From contig JAJDCD010000008.1 of assembly GCA_029261035.1 (NCBI GenBank), positions 248,001 to 312,000 on the forward strand: a DNA stretch of 64,000 bases, read 5' to 3'. The notes under the pieces were generated by a model. It was not told the DNA's origin, made no database searches, and worked only from the letters and a program-made list of their open reading frames with translations. Source of the DNA: Candidatus Omnitrophota bacterium (GTDB taxonomy: Bacteria; Omnitrophota; Omnitrophia; Omnitrophales; JACROU01). The translations under genes and the position numbers were made by a program. Positions 16,754 to 26,505 of this stretch are shown here, in pieces (the stretch's first letter is position 1; each line of letters starts with the position of its first letter).

Positions 16754-17866
16754 TTAGCCTAAATATTTATCGAAGAAGGCATGTTTTATTAGGAAGAAAT
16801 AGCCTATGAATATGGAATTGTGGACCACATGAATCACTATGGATGGGACTAGAGAGTTGCTCTTTTCGTACACATAGGCCAAAACCATGCCTAATACAAA
16901 TATGGGGAAAAAAGCAAATATGGAACCATGGATTGATGCGAAAAAGGCTGAGGATAAAACCATAGCCCATTTTGCTCCCCATTTTTTTCTGAATGCGGGA
17001 TAGCAAAACCCTCTGAAGAAGATCTCCTCTACAATAGGCCCTATGGTGCATGCTAAAAAAACAGAAAGATAAATAACCATTGGGTTTTTTTTATCTTCTT
17101 CTAAAAAGATCTCTACCAATTCATGAGGTGGCGGTTCGTAAGAAATCATTTCTGTAATAACAACTAACAAGGCTAAGACCATCGCAATAACAGGAAGTAT
17201 GGCGGAGTAACTTAATAATCCTAACCCCAAGTCTTTAAATCCATATTTGAAGCGCAGTCCAAGGGATGAAAAGTTTGTTTGATATTCTTTATTCAGTAGA
17301 TTCAAAATAAATAAAACGATAACAACATCAATGAAAATAGTTAAAAGTAAAGTCCATAAATTTTCCACCCCCTTGTTATCCAACAAACTATGAAAAGAGC
17401 TTAGCGCAGCTGAAAAAACAAGGGTAGAGAACAAAATGAATATAATACATTTAGCAATATCTCTAACGCTCCAGGGAATTTCTGTCCGAGGCAATCTTGC
17501 TTTAATTATTTCTTTTCCTTTAGCCCACTGGGAAATAATGTTTACATCAATAAAAGCTCCTAAAAATATCCCCCCAAAAATAAGTAATGGAATTAATATC
17601 ATAAAGAAACTCTCTGTAAGAGTAGCCTCTTTAAAAAAATCGAGAATCAACTGAGTTTGGTCTTCTTGTTTTAGCTGGTCCTCTATTTGTTTCACTTGCT
17701 GTATTACTTCAGAAGGCTCTTCTACTTGATTAGGCGAAAGAAAGGAAAGTAAGAGAAAAGAACAGATAGCAAAACAGAACAAATACGAATAGGTCTTTTC
17801 TTCTTTAAAAAATTGATAAATTTCTGAGGTTGTATTTTTGAGGACACTTAGGATTTGATTGATCAT
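16754..17866 (-). CDS. CPBP-family intramembrane metalloprotease (CAAX protease/bacteriocin-processing type)
   Basis: 370 residues with about eight membrane helices. The three catalytic motifs of the family are present in the C-terminal half: EEIFFRGFCYPAF (EExxxR), FFASIHGS (FxxxH) and HVVHNS (HxxxN/B-type). The N-terminal 110 residues contain one early helix, a charged linker (about 40-70, many E and Q) and another helix, an extension beyond the core domain. It follows holB by 8 bp at the end of a leftward housekeeping run. A truncated second copy of its 3' end lies 1 kb further on. Natural substrates of bacterial members are mostly unknown. Confidence 0.85.
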   Translation of the reverse strand: MINQILSVLKNTTSEIYQFFKEEKTYSYLFCFAICSFLLLSFLSPNQVEEPSEVIQQVKQIEDQLKQEDQTQLILDFFKEATLTESFFMILIPLLIFGGIFLGAFIDVNIISQWAKGKEIIKARLPRTEIPWSVRDIAKCIIFILFSTLVFSAALSSFHSLLDNKGVENLWTLLLTIFIDVVIVLFILNLLNKEYQTNFSSLGLRFKYGFKDLGLGLLSYSAILPVIAMVLALLVVITEMISYEPPPHELVEIFLEEDKKNPMVIYLSVFLACTIGPIVEEIFFRGFCYPAFRKKWGAKWAMVLSSAFFASIHGSIFAFFPIFVLGMVLAYVYEKSNSLVPSIVIHVVHNSIFIGYFFLIKHAFFDKYLG

Positions 17867-17874
17867 CGTATGGT

Positions 17875-18843
17875 TTAGAACAAGACATCTTCCAACTGAA
17901 TAGCAATATGCTCTGCTGCTATTTTTTGATTAAGATTACCTTCTAATGTTTCTCTAGAGGACATAAGGTCTTGTATTAATTGAGAAATAGAGTCTCTGCT
18001 TACCGCCCCAACACGTGCTGAAAATTGCTGTATTTCTTCTGGGTAGATTAAAGGAGGATTTTCTTTTTCTATTGTGCTCACTATGTAATCTCTTAAGAAT
18101 TGAATAAACAACTCAACGATGGCTTTTAATTCTTCTCGGTTCTTAACTCCATACTCGTTTAAAAAACCCCATGCTCCTTGATCTAACCAATCGGAAAGCA
18201 AAAAACGGTTATGTTCCAACACGCCCTCTTCAGCAAATGCTAAAGCTTTTCCTAAATTACCTTCTGTAAATCGAGACAAAATATCTATATCTTCTTCTAT
18301 CCCACGTTGTTCTAATACCTGATGAATTGTTTCACTGCTAAGAGGATTCAGCTGAACTTCAATCGAACGACTACGAATAGTATCTAAAAGTACATTTTTT
18401 TGGGATGAAAGCAAAATAATTTGGGAAAAATCAGGAGGCTCTTCCAGCGTCTTCAAAAGTGCATTCTGACTTTCCAAAGTCATCGCGTTCGCATTGTTAA
18501 TAATAAATACTTTTGTTTTTGATTCAAAGGGTTTTAGAGAAATCCAATGGTTAAGGTCGCGAATGTCATCAATCTTCACTTTCTTTGTATCTTCTTCTAC
18601 CCCATACCATTTAATGTCCGGGTGATTTCCCTGTTCTATTTTATGGCAAGAAGAGCACTCACACTCTTCAAAGAAAACGCCTTTTTCGCAACATATCGCT
18701 TTGGTTAGGAAGCGAGCGAATGTCTTTTTCCCCATTCCCTCTTCACCTGTGACTAACAAGCTGTGACTTAAATTATTGTTCTTTATAGAGTTCTCAATAA
18801 ACTCAAGAACCTTTTCATTTCCATAAAATTTATCTAAAAGCAT
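17875..18843 (-). CDS. holB: DNA polymerase III, delta' subunit
   Basis: 322 residues. A clamp-loader AAA+ domain shows the P-loop-like VTGEEGMGKKTFARFL, the four-cysteine zinc module (CCEKGVFFEECECSSCHKIE), HPDIKW, the sensor-1 region and ALLKTLEEPPDFSQIILLSS. The weak Walker A (GEEGMGKK) is unusual for delta', whose loop is often degenerate. The start codon overlaps the tmk end by 14 bp, the common tmk-holB arrangement. Confidence 0.92.
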   Translation of the reverse strand: MLLDKFYGNEKVLEFIENSIKNNNLSHSLLVTGEEGMGKKTFARFLTKAICCEKGVFFEECECSSCHKIEQGNHPDIKWYGVEEDTKKVKIDDIRDLNHWISLKPFESKTKVFIINNANAMTLESQNALLKTLEEPPDFSQIILLSSQKNVLLDTIRSRSIEVQLNPLSSETIHQVLEQRGIEEDIDILSRFTEGNLGKALAFAEEGVLEHNRFLLSDWLDQGAWGFLNEYGVKNREELKAIVELFIQFLRDYIVSTIEKENPPLIYPEEIQQFSARVGAVSRDSISQLIQDLMSSRETLEGNLNQKIAAEHIAIQLEDVLF

Positions 18844-19447
18844 AATTTATTACTTTCTTGATTTCTTCTTGAACATTTTCTATAGATTGAGTTGTAGATA
18901 TAACTCTAAATCGTTTTTTATTTTTTTTTGCTAGCTGCAAGAAACCTTTTCTAACTTTTTCGTGAAAAGCTTTGGGCTTTCTTTCCATCCGATCCGTCCC
19001 ACCGGCCCTTTTAAGACCTGTAGATACAGGAACATCCAGAAGAAGTGTTAAGTTAGGAGTTAAACCATCTGTAGCAAAATCCCCCATAGTCTCAATTAGT
19101 TTCTGAGATAGCTTTCCCGCAAAGCCTTGGTAAACCCATGTCGAATCCTGAAAACGATCACAAAGAACAACTTTACCAGCTTTAAGCGCCGGTAGAATTT
19201 TCTTCTCCACCAAATCTCTTCTAGCGGCTAAAAATAAAAAAGTTTCCACCTCGCTCGATAAAGGTTCATTTTTATGAAGAAGAATTTTACGGATAGCATC
19301 TGCCGTTGGAGTTTTTCCGGGCTCTCTTAATACCAGAACTTTATAGCCCTTCTTTTTCAGCAACTTCTCAGCATAACGAATTTGAGTCGTTTTGCCGCTG
19401 CCTTCTGGGCCTTCAAAAGTTACTAATTTTCCTTTTTTTGATTTCAT
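18830..19447 (-). CDS. tmk: Thymidylate kinase
   Basis: 205 residues. It phosphorylates dTMP to dTDP. Motifs: P-loop FEGPEGSGKTTQI near residue 11, the DRX-type CDRFQDSTWVYQG, and REPGKTPTADAIR. The ATG at 19447 is chosen because AGAGGAA lies 9 nt upstream; an ATG three codons earlier has this site too close. The lid region (about 140-155, KRAGGTDRMERK) has arginines, with no clear type I/II call attempted. It overlaps holB. Confidence 0.95.
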   Translation of the reverse strand: MKSKKGKLVTFEGPEGSGKTTQIRYAEKLLKKKGYKVLVLREPGKTPTADAIRKILLHKNEPLSSEVETFLFLAARRDLVEKKILPALKAGKVVLCDRFQDSTWVYQGFAGKLSQKLIETMGDFATDGLTPNLTLLLDVPVSTGLKRAGGTDRMERKPKAFHEKVRKGFLQLAKKNKKRFRVISTTQSIENVQEEIKKVINYAFR

Positions 19448-19494
19448 AATTTCCATTTCCTCTACTGTCTTTAATAGGCTTATAGCAAGTAATT

Positions 19495-19574
19495 AGATCC
19501 TTCACTACGTTCAGGATGACAGTCCGTTGTCTGGGATTGCCCCGACTCTTTGCTAGGTGTCTCGCAATGACATG
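19495..19574. repeat. Composite dispersed intergenic repeat
   Basis: Between cysS and tmk lies AGATCCTTCACTACGTTCAG then GATGACAGTCC, followed by GGATTGCC...TCTCGCAATGACATG. The first half belongs to the common GTCATCCTGAAC-type repeat and the second to the GTCATTGCGAG-type, here inverted relative to the copy at 2445. Confidence 0.6.
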
Positions 19575-20963
19575 TTAAACCTTTTTAATTCGGGTTCCTT
19601 GTTTCGTGTCTTCCAAAGCATAGCCTTTTGAAATAATGAGATCTCTTAACTCATCGGATCGTTCGTAATTCTTATTGTGTTTTGCTTCATCTCTTTGTGA
19701 AGCAATTTTTAGAATTTCTTCTGGGATCTCATCTTTATGAATTAAAGCTTCTAATCCTAAAATCTGATTAAAAGTTTCTTTAAACTTCAAAACTTCTTTT
19801 TTCTCTTCTTCTGTAAACTGCTGACTCTCCATAGAAGTATTCACTTCGTGCATTAAATCAAAAAAACAACCCAGAGCTCCTGATATATTTAAATCATCTT
19901 TTAAAAAATCTACGAATTGATTTTCTTTACTTTGAAATGAAGCTAATTTAACGGATTTCCCATCTAAGGTCTGACAATCTTCTACCCGAATCCAAAAGTC
20001 TTTTATTTTCTGCAAAATTCCTTGAGCTTCTTCTATCCCTTTCAGCGTAAAATTAACAGGATGCCGGTAATGATGTGAAATCAGCAAATATCGAATAGCT
20101 AGAGCATCATAACCTTTCTCCATCAAATCTCTAAGTGTATAAAAATTACCTTTCGACTTAGACATCTTCTCTCCATCAACCAATAAGAATTTACAATGCA
20201 GCCAATACTGAACGAATTTCTTTCCAGTTGCGGCTTCTGATTGAGCAATTTCATTTTCGTGGTGTGGGAAAATATTATCTTCTCCACCTGTATGAATATC
20301 AAAAGTTTCTCCTAGGTACTGCATTCCCATCACTGAGCATTCAATATGCCAGCCTGGACGACCTTCACCCCAAGGACTCACCCAAAAAGGCTCTCCTTCT
20401 TTTTTGGCTTTCCAAAGAGTAAAGTCACAGAGATCTTCTTTGTGGTACTCGTCCACATCCACTCTGGCGCCTGCGATATTTTCCTGAAGGTCTTTTTTAG
20501 ACAATTTGCCATAATCCGGGAAAGAGGTTACACGATAGTAAACAGAACCCTCTTGCTCATAGGCATGGCCCTTTTCAATCAAAGTTTGAATCATTGCAAT
20601 CATCCCATCAACATGTCTTGTCGCACGAGGATATTCTTCAGCTGTTTCAACAGCTAAGCTTTCGAGGTCTTTATGAAATGCTTCAATGTATTTTTCGGTA
20701 TATTCGTCCAAAGATAGGTTGTTATTTACCGCTTCTCTTATCGTTTTATCATCCACATCCGTAATATTCATTACCTGTGTTACCGTGTAACCAGAAAGCT
20801 TAAGCGTTCTTCTTAAAAGGTCTTCAAAAACATAAGCTCTTAAGTTTCCGATATGTGCATAATCATAAACCGTAGGGCCACAAGTATACATTAAAGCTTT
20901 GCCTTTATTTATAGGCTTAAACTCTTCTTTTTTCTTTGTATACGTGTTGTATAGCTTTAACAT
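19575..20963 (-). CDS. cysS: Cysteinyl-tRNA synthetase
   Basis: 462 residues, normal length. Class I synthetase with the HIGH-type signature in MYTCGPTVYDYAHIGNLRAY (C28 is a zinc ligand), the other zinc ligands in GWHIECSVMG and HHENEIAQSEA, and the KMSKSKGNFYT loop. It follows gltX by 7 bp. The gltX-cysS order matches that in Firmicutes, without the intervening cysE. Confidence 0.98.
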   Translation of the reverse strand: MLKLYNTYTKKKEEFKPINKGKALMYTCGPTVYDYAHIGNLRAYVFEDLLRRTLKLSGYTVTQVMNITDVDDKTIREAVNNNLSLDEYTEKYIEAFHKDLESLAVETAEEYPRATRHVDGMIAMIQTLIEKGHAYEQEGSVYYRVTSFPDYGKLSKKDLQENIAGARVDVDEYHKEDLCDFTLWKAKKEGEPFWVSPWGEGRPGWHIECSVMGMQYLGETFDIHTGGEDNIFPHHENEIAQSEAATGKKFVQYWLHCKFLLVDGEKMSKSKGNFYTLRDLMEKGYDALAIRYLLISHHYRHPVNFTLKGIEEAQGILQKIKDFWIRVEDCQTLDGKSVKLASFQSKENQFVDFLKDDLNISGALGCFFDLMHEVNTSMESQQFTEEEKKEVLKFKETFNQILGLEALIHKDEIPEEILKIASQRDEAKHNKNYERSDELRDLIISKGYALEDTKQGTRIKKV

Positions 20964-20970
20964 TATTAAA

Positions 20971-22413
20971 TTATCCTGCGATTTCAGATGCTTTTTTTAA
21001 ACGATCAAGACAAAGGTCTTTTTTTAATAAAGGAAGTATGCGTTTCATTTCGGGACCATGAGATCGGTATGTAAGAGCTACTCTTAATGGTAGAAATAAC
21101 TCTTTTCCTTTTTTAGAAACGGATTCTTTTAATTGTTGGTTTAAAACAGAGAAATCCATACTTTCCCCATCCGCCACAGACTCAACATAAGATTTAACAG
21201 CTTCTACAATTTGGCTAACGCCTTCTTGCTGTAAAACAAATTCATCCTGCATCGGAGCATTTGGATCATAAATAGTAAGCCGATCTACTAATTCTTCAAA
21301 TCGAGTAATATTGTCTTTAAAAATAAGAAGAATACTTTTAATTTCATCCAACGGTAATAATTTTAATGATTCAGATAAACAATTTTGCTCTTTTAAATAG
21401 TCTAAAGCTTTTTGGACATAAACATCATCTTCCAACATCCGAATGTGTTCACCAGAAAGCCAATCCATTTTCTCAATATCAAAGATTGCTGAAGATTTGT
21501 TGACGCGCTTTACATCAAAAGCTTTTTCCAATTCTTCCATTGTGTAGATTTCTTTATCATCTCCAGCAGACCAACCCAAAAGCGCTAAATAATTATCTAC
21601 TACTTCTGGTAGATAACCTAATTTACGATACTCTTCTAAAGACTTAGCCCCTTCTCTTTTGCTCAATACCTTTCCCCCCTTACCCATAATTAACGAAAGG
21701 TGTGCGTACTGTGGTGGTGTAAAACCCATCGCTTTCATCAATAAAATATGTTTAGGTGTGTTAGCTAAATGGTCTTCACCTCTTAGAACGTGAGTAATCC
21801 CCATAGAACCATCATCATAACAAACTGCTAAATGAAATGTAGGAGTTCCATCAGGACGGACAATAATAAAATCTCCAAACAAATTAAGATCGAATCGAAC
21901 AGAACCACGAACCAAATCTTCGAATGTAAGTTCCGGTTCATCAATTTTAAAACGGATAGCTGCTTTATCCCCTTTTTCTAACCTTTGTTTAACGTCATCT
22001 TCACTTAGATTACGGCAACGATTATCATATCGAGGAGGCTGCCCATTCTTCTTACATTCTTCTTTCATCACATCCAAATCCTGTGGAGTACAAAAACAAC
22101 GATACGCATGTCCTTGTTGTATTAATTGGTCAACAGCCTTTAAATGAAAATCAAGACGCTTAGATTGCTCATAAGGAGCTGAGGCACCACCCACATCAGG
22201 ACCTTCATCCCAATGCAAACCTAACCAATTTAAGTCTTTTAGGATCTGATCAATATATTCTGTTTTCGAACGCTCTTTATCTGTATCCTCAATTCTCAAA
22301 ACCAACTTACCCCCTTGGCTTTTAGCATAAAGATAATTAAACAACGCCGTACGAACATTTCCAATATGTAAATAACCTGTAGGTGAAGGTGCAAAACGAA
22401 CTTTAACACTCAT
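20971..22413 (-). CDS. gltX: Glutamyl-tRNA synthetase
   Basis: 480 residues. Class I synthetase: RFAPSPTGYLHIGNVRTALF (HIGH-type), RIEDTDKERS, the HVLRGEDHLANTPKHILL region, and KVLSKREGAKSLEEY (KMSKS-type loop). The C-terminal anticodon-binding domain is helical. It lies 2 bp from ispDF upstream and 7 bp from cysS downstream, clearly one operon. Whether it is discriminating for tRNA-Glu or also charges tRNA-Gln cannot be read here. Confidence 0.98.
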   Translation of the reverse strand: MSVKVRFAPSPTGYLHIGNVRTALFNYLYAKSQGGKLVLRIEDTDKERSKTEYIDQILKDLNWLGLHWDEGPDVGGASAPYEQSKRLDFHLKAVDQLIQQGHAYRCFCTPQDLDVMKEECKKNGQPPRYDNRCRNLSEDDVKQRLEKGDKAAIRFKIDEPELTFEDLVRGSVRFDLNLFGDFIIVRPDGTPTFHLAVCYDDGSMGITHVLRGEDHLANTPKHILLMKAMGFTPPQYAHLSLIMGKGGKVLSKREGAKSLEEYRKLGYLPEVVDNYLALLGWSAGDDKEIYTMEELEKAFDVKRVNKSSAIFDIEKMDWLSGEHIRMLEDDVYVQKALDYLKEQNCLSESLKLLPLDEIKSILLIFKDNITRFEELVDRLTIYDPNAPMQDEFVLQQEGVSQIVEAVKSYVESVADGESMDFSVLNQQLKESVSKKGKELFLPLRVALTYRSHGPEMKRILPLLKKDLCLDRLKKASEIAG

Positions 22414-22415
22414 TT

Positions 22416-23603
22416 TTATTTATTTCCTTTCGTAACCACAACCATAGCATCACAAGCAACAGCTTCCCCATCACCAATCGGGCCTAATCCTTCGGCTGTT
22501 TTTGCTTTGATATTGATGTTCTCTTTTTCTAAATTGAGAAACTTTGATAATTTAGATTTAATTTTAGATTTATAGAGACCTAATTTCGGTCTTTCTAAAT
22601 GGATCGTACAATCCAGCTGAGAAACAGCCCAACCTTGTTTTTTAGCCATATCTACAATCGAATTTAAAATCTTACTACTGGATATGTTTTTGTTTTTCTG
22701 ATTTGTATCAGAAAAGTATTCGCCAATATCCCCTAAACCCAGAGAACCTAGAATAGCATCCGAAATAGCATGCAACAGAGCATCCCCATCCGAGTGACCC
22801 AAAGGTCCTTTTGAGAATTTCAATCTTTCTCCCCCAAGAATAAATGGGCGTCCCTGAATAAGACGGTGAATATCGTATCCCTGTCCGATTTTAATTTCTG
22901 CCACCTGAGAAACCATATTCTCTGCCAATTTCCAATCCTGCAAGGTTGTTATTTTAAAATTAAGGGAATCCATTTTAACCAATTCAACAGGTTTATCAAT
23001 AGCTTCTAATAAACTACTTTCATCTGTGGCCTCAAAAGGGTGTTTTTTGTAGTGGTGATAGGCTTCCTTAAGCCATGTTTTTTTAGCTACTTGAGGTGTT
23101 TCGGCCTCCCAAAGAGCCGTTCTAGATACCGTTTTAATTCGTTTACCGGATATCTTTTGCTTAACAGTGGAAGCCATGGGTTTTGCGATAATGGCCGCCC
23201 CCATCTTTTTAGCTCTACGGATCACAGCTTCAATTGCTGTTTTTGTAATAAAGGGTCTTGCAGCATCATGAACCAATACCCAGGAGCTTTGAGGCTTTAC
23301 TTTTTTTATACCTTGTAAAACAGAGTCCGCTCTTGTCTTTCCGCCTTCAACAACTTTGACGTTGATATTAGAGGCTCCTTCAGATCGAATCCATTTCTTA
23401 AACGATATGATTTTTTGTTTAGGAACAACAATAATAATTTCAGAAACTAGATTAGAATCTATCAAGGCTTGAACGGAATGCATCAAAAGAGGTTTTCCTG
23501 CCAAAGGCCAAAACCCTTTGGGTTGAGCATGTAAATTTTTTGAAGTTTTTTTCAGACGGCTTCCAGAGCCTCCCGCAACAACAATAGCACTAACGTTTTT
23601 CAT
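22416..23603 (-). CDS. ispDF: Bifunctional IspD/IspF of the MEP isoprenoid pathway
   Basis: 395 residues. Residues 1-230 are IspD (2-C-methyl-D-erythritol 4-phosphate cytidylyltransferase): VVAGGSGSRLKK nucleotide loop, LVHDAARPFI, AMASTVK-type segment, ATDESSLLE. Residues about 236-395 are IspF (2,4-cyclodiphosphate synthase): GQGYDIHRL with the zinc-binding DxH, GHSDGDALLHAISDA, DIGEYFSDT, and KAKTAEGLGPIGDGEAVA. Fusions of these non-consecutive steps occur in alphaproteobacteria and scattered other groups. The start overlaps the PIN/TRAM gene by 14 bp. Confidence 0.97.
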   Translation of the reverse strand: MKNVSAIVVAGGSGSRLKKTSKNLHAQPKGFWPLAGKPLLMHSVQALIDSNLVSEIIIVVPKQKIISFKKWIRSEGASNINVKVVEGGKTRADSVLQGIKKVKPQSSWVLVHDAARPFITKTAIEAVIRRAKKMGAAIIAKPMASTVKQKISGKRIKTVSRTALWEAETPQVAKKTWLKEAYHHYKKHPFEATDESSLLEAIDKPVELVKMDSLNFKITTLQDWKLAENMVSQVAEIKIGQGYDIHRLIQGRPFILGGERLKFSKGPLGHSDGDALLHAISDAILGSLGLGDIGEYFSDTNQKNKNISSSKILNSIVDMAKKQGWAVSQLDCTIHLERPKLGLYKSKIKSKLSKFLNLEKENINIKAKTAEGLGPIGDGEAVACDAMVVVTKGNK

Positions 23604-24597
23604 GTTTATTCATTAAGGGTTTTGCAAATATCATTCGACCTGCCTGAGTTTGTAATACACTTAAAATTTCAATATCAATCGTCTTTCCCACTAGACCAGA
23701 ACCTTCCTCAACAACAATCATGGTGCCATCTTCTAAATAGGAGACACCTTGGTCCGCTTCTTTCCCCTGTTTCACAACCTTAACAGTCATACGCTCACCA
23801 GAAATTGCGGCTGGCTTCAACGCATTAGCCAAATCATTTATATTTAACACATGAACTCCTTGAATTTCAGCTACTTTATTCAAGTTAAAATCATTCGTCC
23901 ATATTTTCGCATTTAGCTCTTGTGCCATTTTTACTAATTTAGAATCAACCGTGGGTATCTCTGGATATTCCATATCTTGTATTTTTACATTAATTCGTGA
24001 AGAGGTTTTTATTTGGTTAAGGATGTCCAATCCGCGACGTCCTTTTGCTCTTTTTAAATCGTCTGCAGAATCCGCTATTTGCTGCAGTTCTTTTAAAACA
24101 AAACGCGGAACAACCATCGTCCCACTCACAAATTCTGTTTCTGCCATCCCCAAAATACGCCCATCAATAATAACACTCGTATCTAAAATAATAATTTCTT
24201 TTCCTGTATTTTTTGTATCTAAACGAACAAAAGGAATTAAAACCTGAAATTCTTCCTGACCCCTCAAAATTACAATTGCTCCTAAATAAGAAAATAGGAT
24301 TGCTGAAAGGTAACTCAACTGCTGGACTGTTGTTTGACTTAAAGAAGACATATTAACAACACTAATAAAAAGACGGCTCAAAACAAGCCCTAAAACGATT
24401 CCCACAAAAATAGAAAGAATATTTCTGACTGTCGCCTTTTTGAAAAAAAGATCCAATAGAATAGCTAAAGCAGCTAAGGTAATCCCAATAACCAAACCCC
24501 AGACAGAAAAAGGCTCTATCCCAAAAGCAGAAAAACCCATATAGTAACTACCACCTATGCAGGATAGTAGAATAAGAACTCTTAAGACATGAATCAT
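23590..24597 (-). CDS. Membrane-anchored PIN/TRAM-domain protein (YacL-like)
   Basis: 335 residues. Four membrane helices fill residues 1-110. A PIN nuclease-like domain covers about 134-258 with the acidic set D139 (IILDTSVIIDGR), E170, D218 and D236. A TRAM domain covers 265-335 (GERMTVKVVKQGKEADQGV, GSGLVGKTIDIEI). The architecture is that of Firmicutes YacL, found in the same neighbourhood (clpC ... yacL ispD ispF gltX). RNA cleavage is suspected for the family but the biological role is unproven. Confidence 0.93.
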   Translation of the reverse strand: MIHVLRVLILLSCIGGSYYMGFSAFGIEPFSVWGLVIGITLAALAILLDLFFKKATVRNILSIFVGIVLGLVLSRLFISVVNMSSLSQTTVQQLSYLSAILFSYLGAIVILRGQEEFQVLIPFVRLDTKNTGKEIIILDTSVIIDGRILGMAETEFVSGTMVVPRFVLKELQQIADSADDLKRAKGRRGLDILNQIKTSSRINVKIQDMEYPEIPTVDSKLVKMAQELNAKIWTNDFNLNKVAEIQGVHVLNINDLANALKPAAISGERMTVKVVKQGKEADQGVSYLEDGTMIVVEEGSGLVGKTIDIEILSVLQTQAGRMIFAKPLMNKHEKR

Positions 24598-24651
24598 ATT
24601 ATTCCTTTTTAAATATTGAATACATTATAGTTATTATAACATTTCAAGGAG

Positions 24652-26439
24652 TTAAAAGCGTGTTTCTAGTTGAGATATAGACTTTTCTTGGCCTGGGTCA
24701 GAAACGTTGTCTAAAGTGTCAAAATTGGCCTTTTTCCCACTCCAAATTGAGAACACCCCGTCTTTAACTACTTCAACACCAGAAAGTATGTTTTTATTAG
24801 AAAAATCCACATCTCCCTGTATTTGAAATGTTCTTCCATCTTTACTCACATTAGAATCTTTCAACTTCAAATAGTGTCTGTTGCCGTAAAAATTTAAAAT
24901 CAAATGATCATAACTTTGGTTATCAATATTTCCATTCTCAATACTGATATACCCAGAAACCTCAGGTTGCTTTGCCTCACCTCTGATCTTGACCTTCCCG
25001 TCCATCTCCCCAATCATTCCAGAAGGAAGTGCATGAAAGCCCAATGAAGTCATTTGATCTAAACTAACATCCTTACACTCCAAATCCAAATCAACATGTC
25101 CGGGGTCTTTAAATTTAATATCTCCTTTTAATGAATATAATTCTCCCCAAGTTATAGCAACATCACTTAATCCATCAATTGAAAATGTGAAATTTCCTTT
25201 AAAGTCTTTTAACGGCTCGTAATTGAATATAAAATAATCTGTGTTAACGGATGCATCCAAAGCAAAATCATTCAAATTCCATTCCTTTTTCTGTGGTTTA
25301 AATTTAATATGAGTTGAAGTAACAATATCAAAATCATAAATATTTAGATGATCCACTTTTAGATCTAACTGTATATCCATATCCTCAAGTGAGAATTGAG
25401 CATCATAACGTTGTTTTCCATAAACCAAGCCGATTTGGATTTGTTTTTCGGGAATCAGAACTCTCAGCTGAGCCGTCTTACCTTCACCCCAAGAATCTTG
25501 TATGAAAATTATTTCTTCTTCTGATTTAATTAAAGATCCACCTAATTCTATTTCTCTTTCTAATAAGTTTATATTGCCATCAAAACGATTTTTCTCAAAG
25601 TCTCCTTCAATATCCAATAGCTCAACTTTCGATTGCAATATCTTTAGCATAAAACTAGGGTTTTCTTTATTAAAACCCGTCAAATTCCCTCCTAATTGAA
25701 CCGGAAATGAAAGCAAATTTATATCCATATTCTCAAACACGATATTGTCCTGTCTCAAACGAACCAAACCATTTAAATCACGCAGGACGTTTACCCCATC
25801 AACAGACTGCCTCACACCCTCTAGATTAAACTGCATATCTACATCTTCTAATTTGTGCCCCACATTGCCTTGTCCAGAGACCTTACCTTCCACACTGCCA
25901 AAAAAACTACCTTGAAACTTAACTTTAATCTGCCCATCTCCTTTTAGAGATATCTCAGCTTTAGCTATTCTCAAACCGGTATCCACTCCATTCACTTTAA
26001 ATAATGAAAACGATGCATCTTTTAATTGAAGAGCAATAGGAACCGTAAATTTAGGGAGATTCCCCTGAAACAACTTCTGAAAGGAAAAATTTAAGAGTTG
26101 AAATTTAGGCTTTTCTAATAGAATTATGGAAGGTATATTAAAATCCTGTTTAATAATATTATTTAAATTAAAAGATAACTTAATTCTCTCAACCCCCTTT
26201 AAAGAAAGGTCGGAATCATCCTGAGGCCGAACAATTACATCTTTTAAAGACAAACGCGTATCAACATCAAAATCCACATCTCCAATATTCAGCTCTGTTT
26301 TAAGATAATAATTAAGACGTTTAGTGATCTGATTTTTTATTTCTTTGGAGTTAACCCATTGATTCACATAGAAGAACGCATAGATAGCTGCTATAAGAAA
26401 AAGAGATAAAAAAAAGAGAGGAATTAAGATTTTTTTCAT
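24652..26439 (-). CDS. AsmA/TamB-like inner-membrane-anchored protein
   Basis: 595 residues. One N-terminal membrane helix (about 5-25) is followed by a long, beta-rich, periplasmic chain with short repeating strand patterns. The LNIGDVDFDVDTRLSLKDV segment near residue 50 resembles the start of AsmA-like domains, and C-terminal LKGDIKFKDPG/GEMDGKVKIRGEA strands resemble the AsmA_2 region. Such proteins are thought to form grooves that carry lipids between membranes. It lies between clpC and the PIN/TRAM gene on the same strand. No partner is identifiable; family assignment is by pattern, so moderate. Confidence 0.65.
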   Translation of the reverse strand: MKKILIPLFFLSLFLIAAIYAFFYVNQWVNSKEIKNQITKRLNYYLKTELNIGDVDFDVDTRLSLKDVIVRPQDDSDLSLKGVERIKLSFNLNNIIKQDFNIPSIILLEKPKFQLLNFSFQKLFQGNLPKFTVPIALQLKDASFSLFKVNGVDTGLRIAKAEISLKGDGQIKVKFQGSFFGSVEGKVSGQGNVGHKLEDVDMQFNLEGVRQSVDGVNVLRDLNGLVRLRQDNIVFENMDINLLSFPVQLGGNLTGFNKENPSFMLKILQSKVELLDIEGDFEKNRFDGNINLLEREIELGGSLIKSEEEIIFIQDSWGEGKTAQLRVLIPEKQIQIGLVYGKQRYDAQFSLEDMDIQLDLKVDHLNIYDFDIVTSTHIKFKPQKKEWNLNDFALDASVNTDYFIFNYEPLKDFKGNFTFSIDGLSDVAITWGELYSLKGDIKFKDPGHVDLDLECKDVSLDQMTSLGFHALPSGMIGEMDGKVKIRGEAKQPEVSGYISIENGNIDNQSYDHLILNFYGNRHYLKLKDSNVSKDGRTFQIQGDVDFSNKNILSGVEVVKDGVFSIWSGKKANFDTLDNVSDPGQEKSISQLETRF

Positions 26440-26454
26440 GAATATATAAGAATT

Positions 26455-26497
26455 AAAAAAGGGACACTTTCCATCTGCTTAAAAGAAGCGTGTCCCT
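26455..26497 (-). terminator. Rho-independent terminator after clpC
   Basis: On the minus strand AGGGACAC (26490-26497) pairs with GTGTCCCT (26460-26467) and is followed by a run of T. An inner GCTT/AAGC stem closes the loop. It starts 9 bp beyond the clpC stop and separates clpC from the AsmA-like gene. Confidence 0.85.
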
Positions 26498-26505
26498 AAA
26501 GTAAT

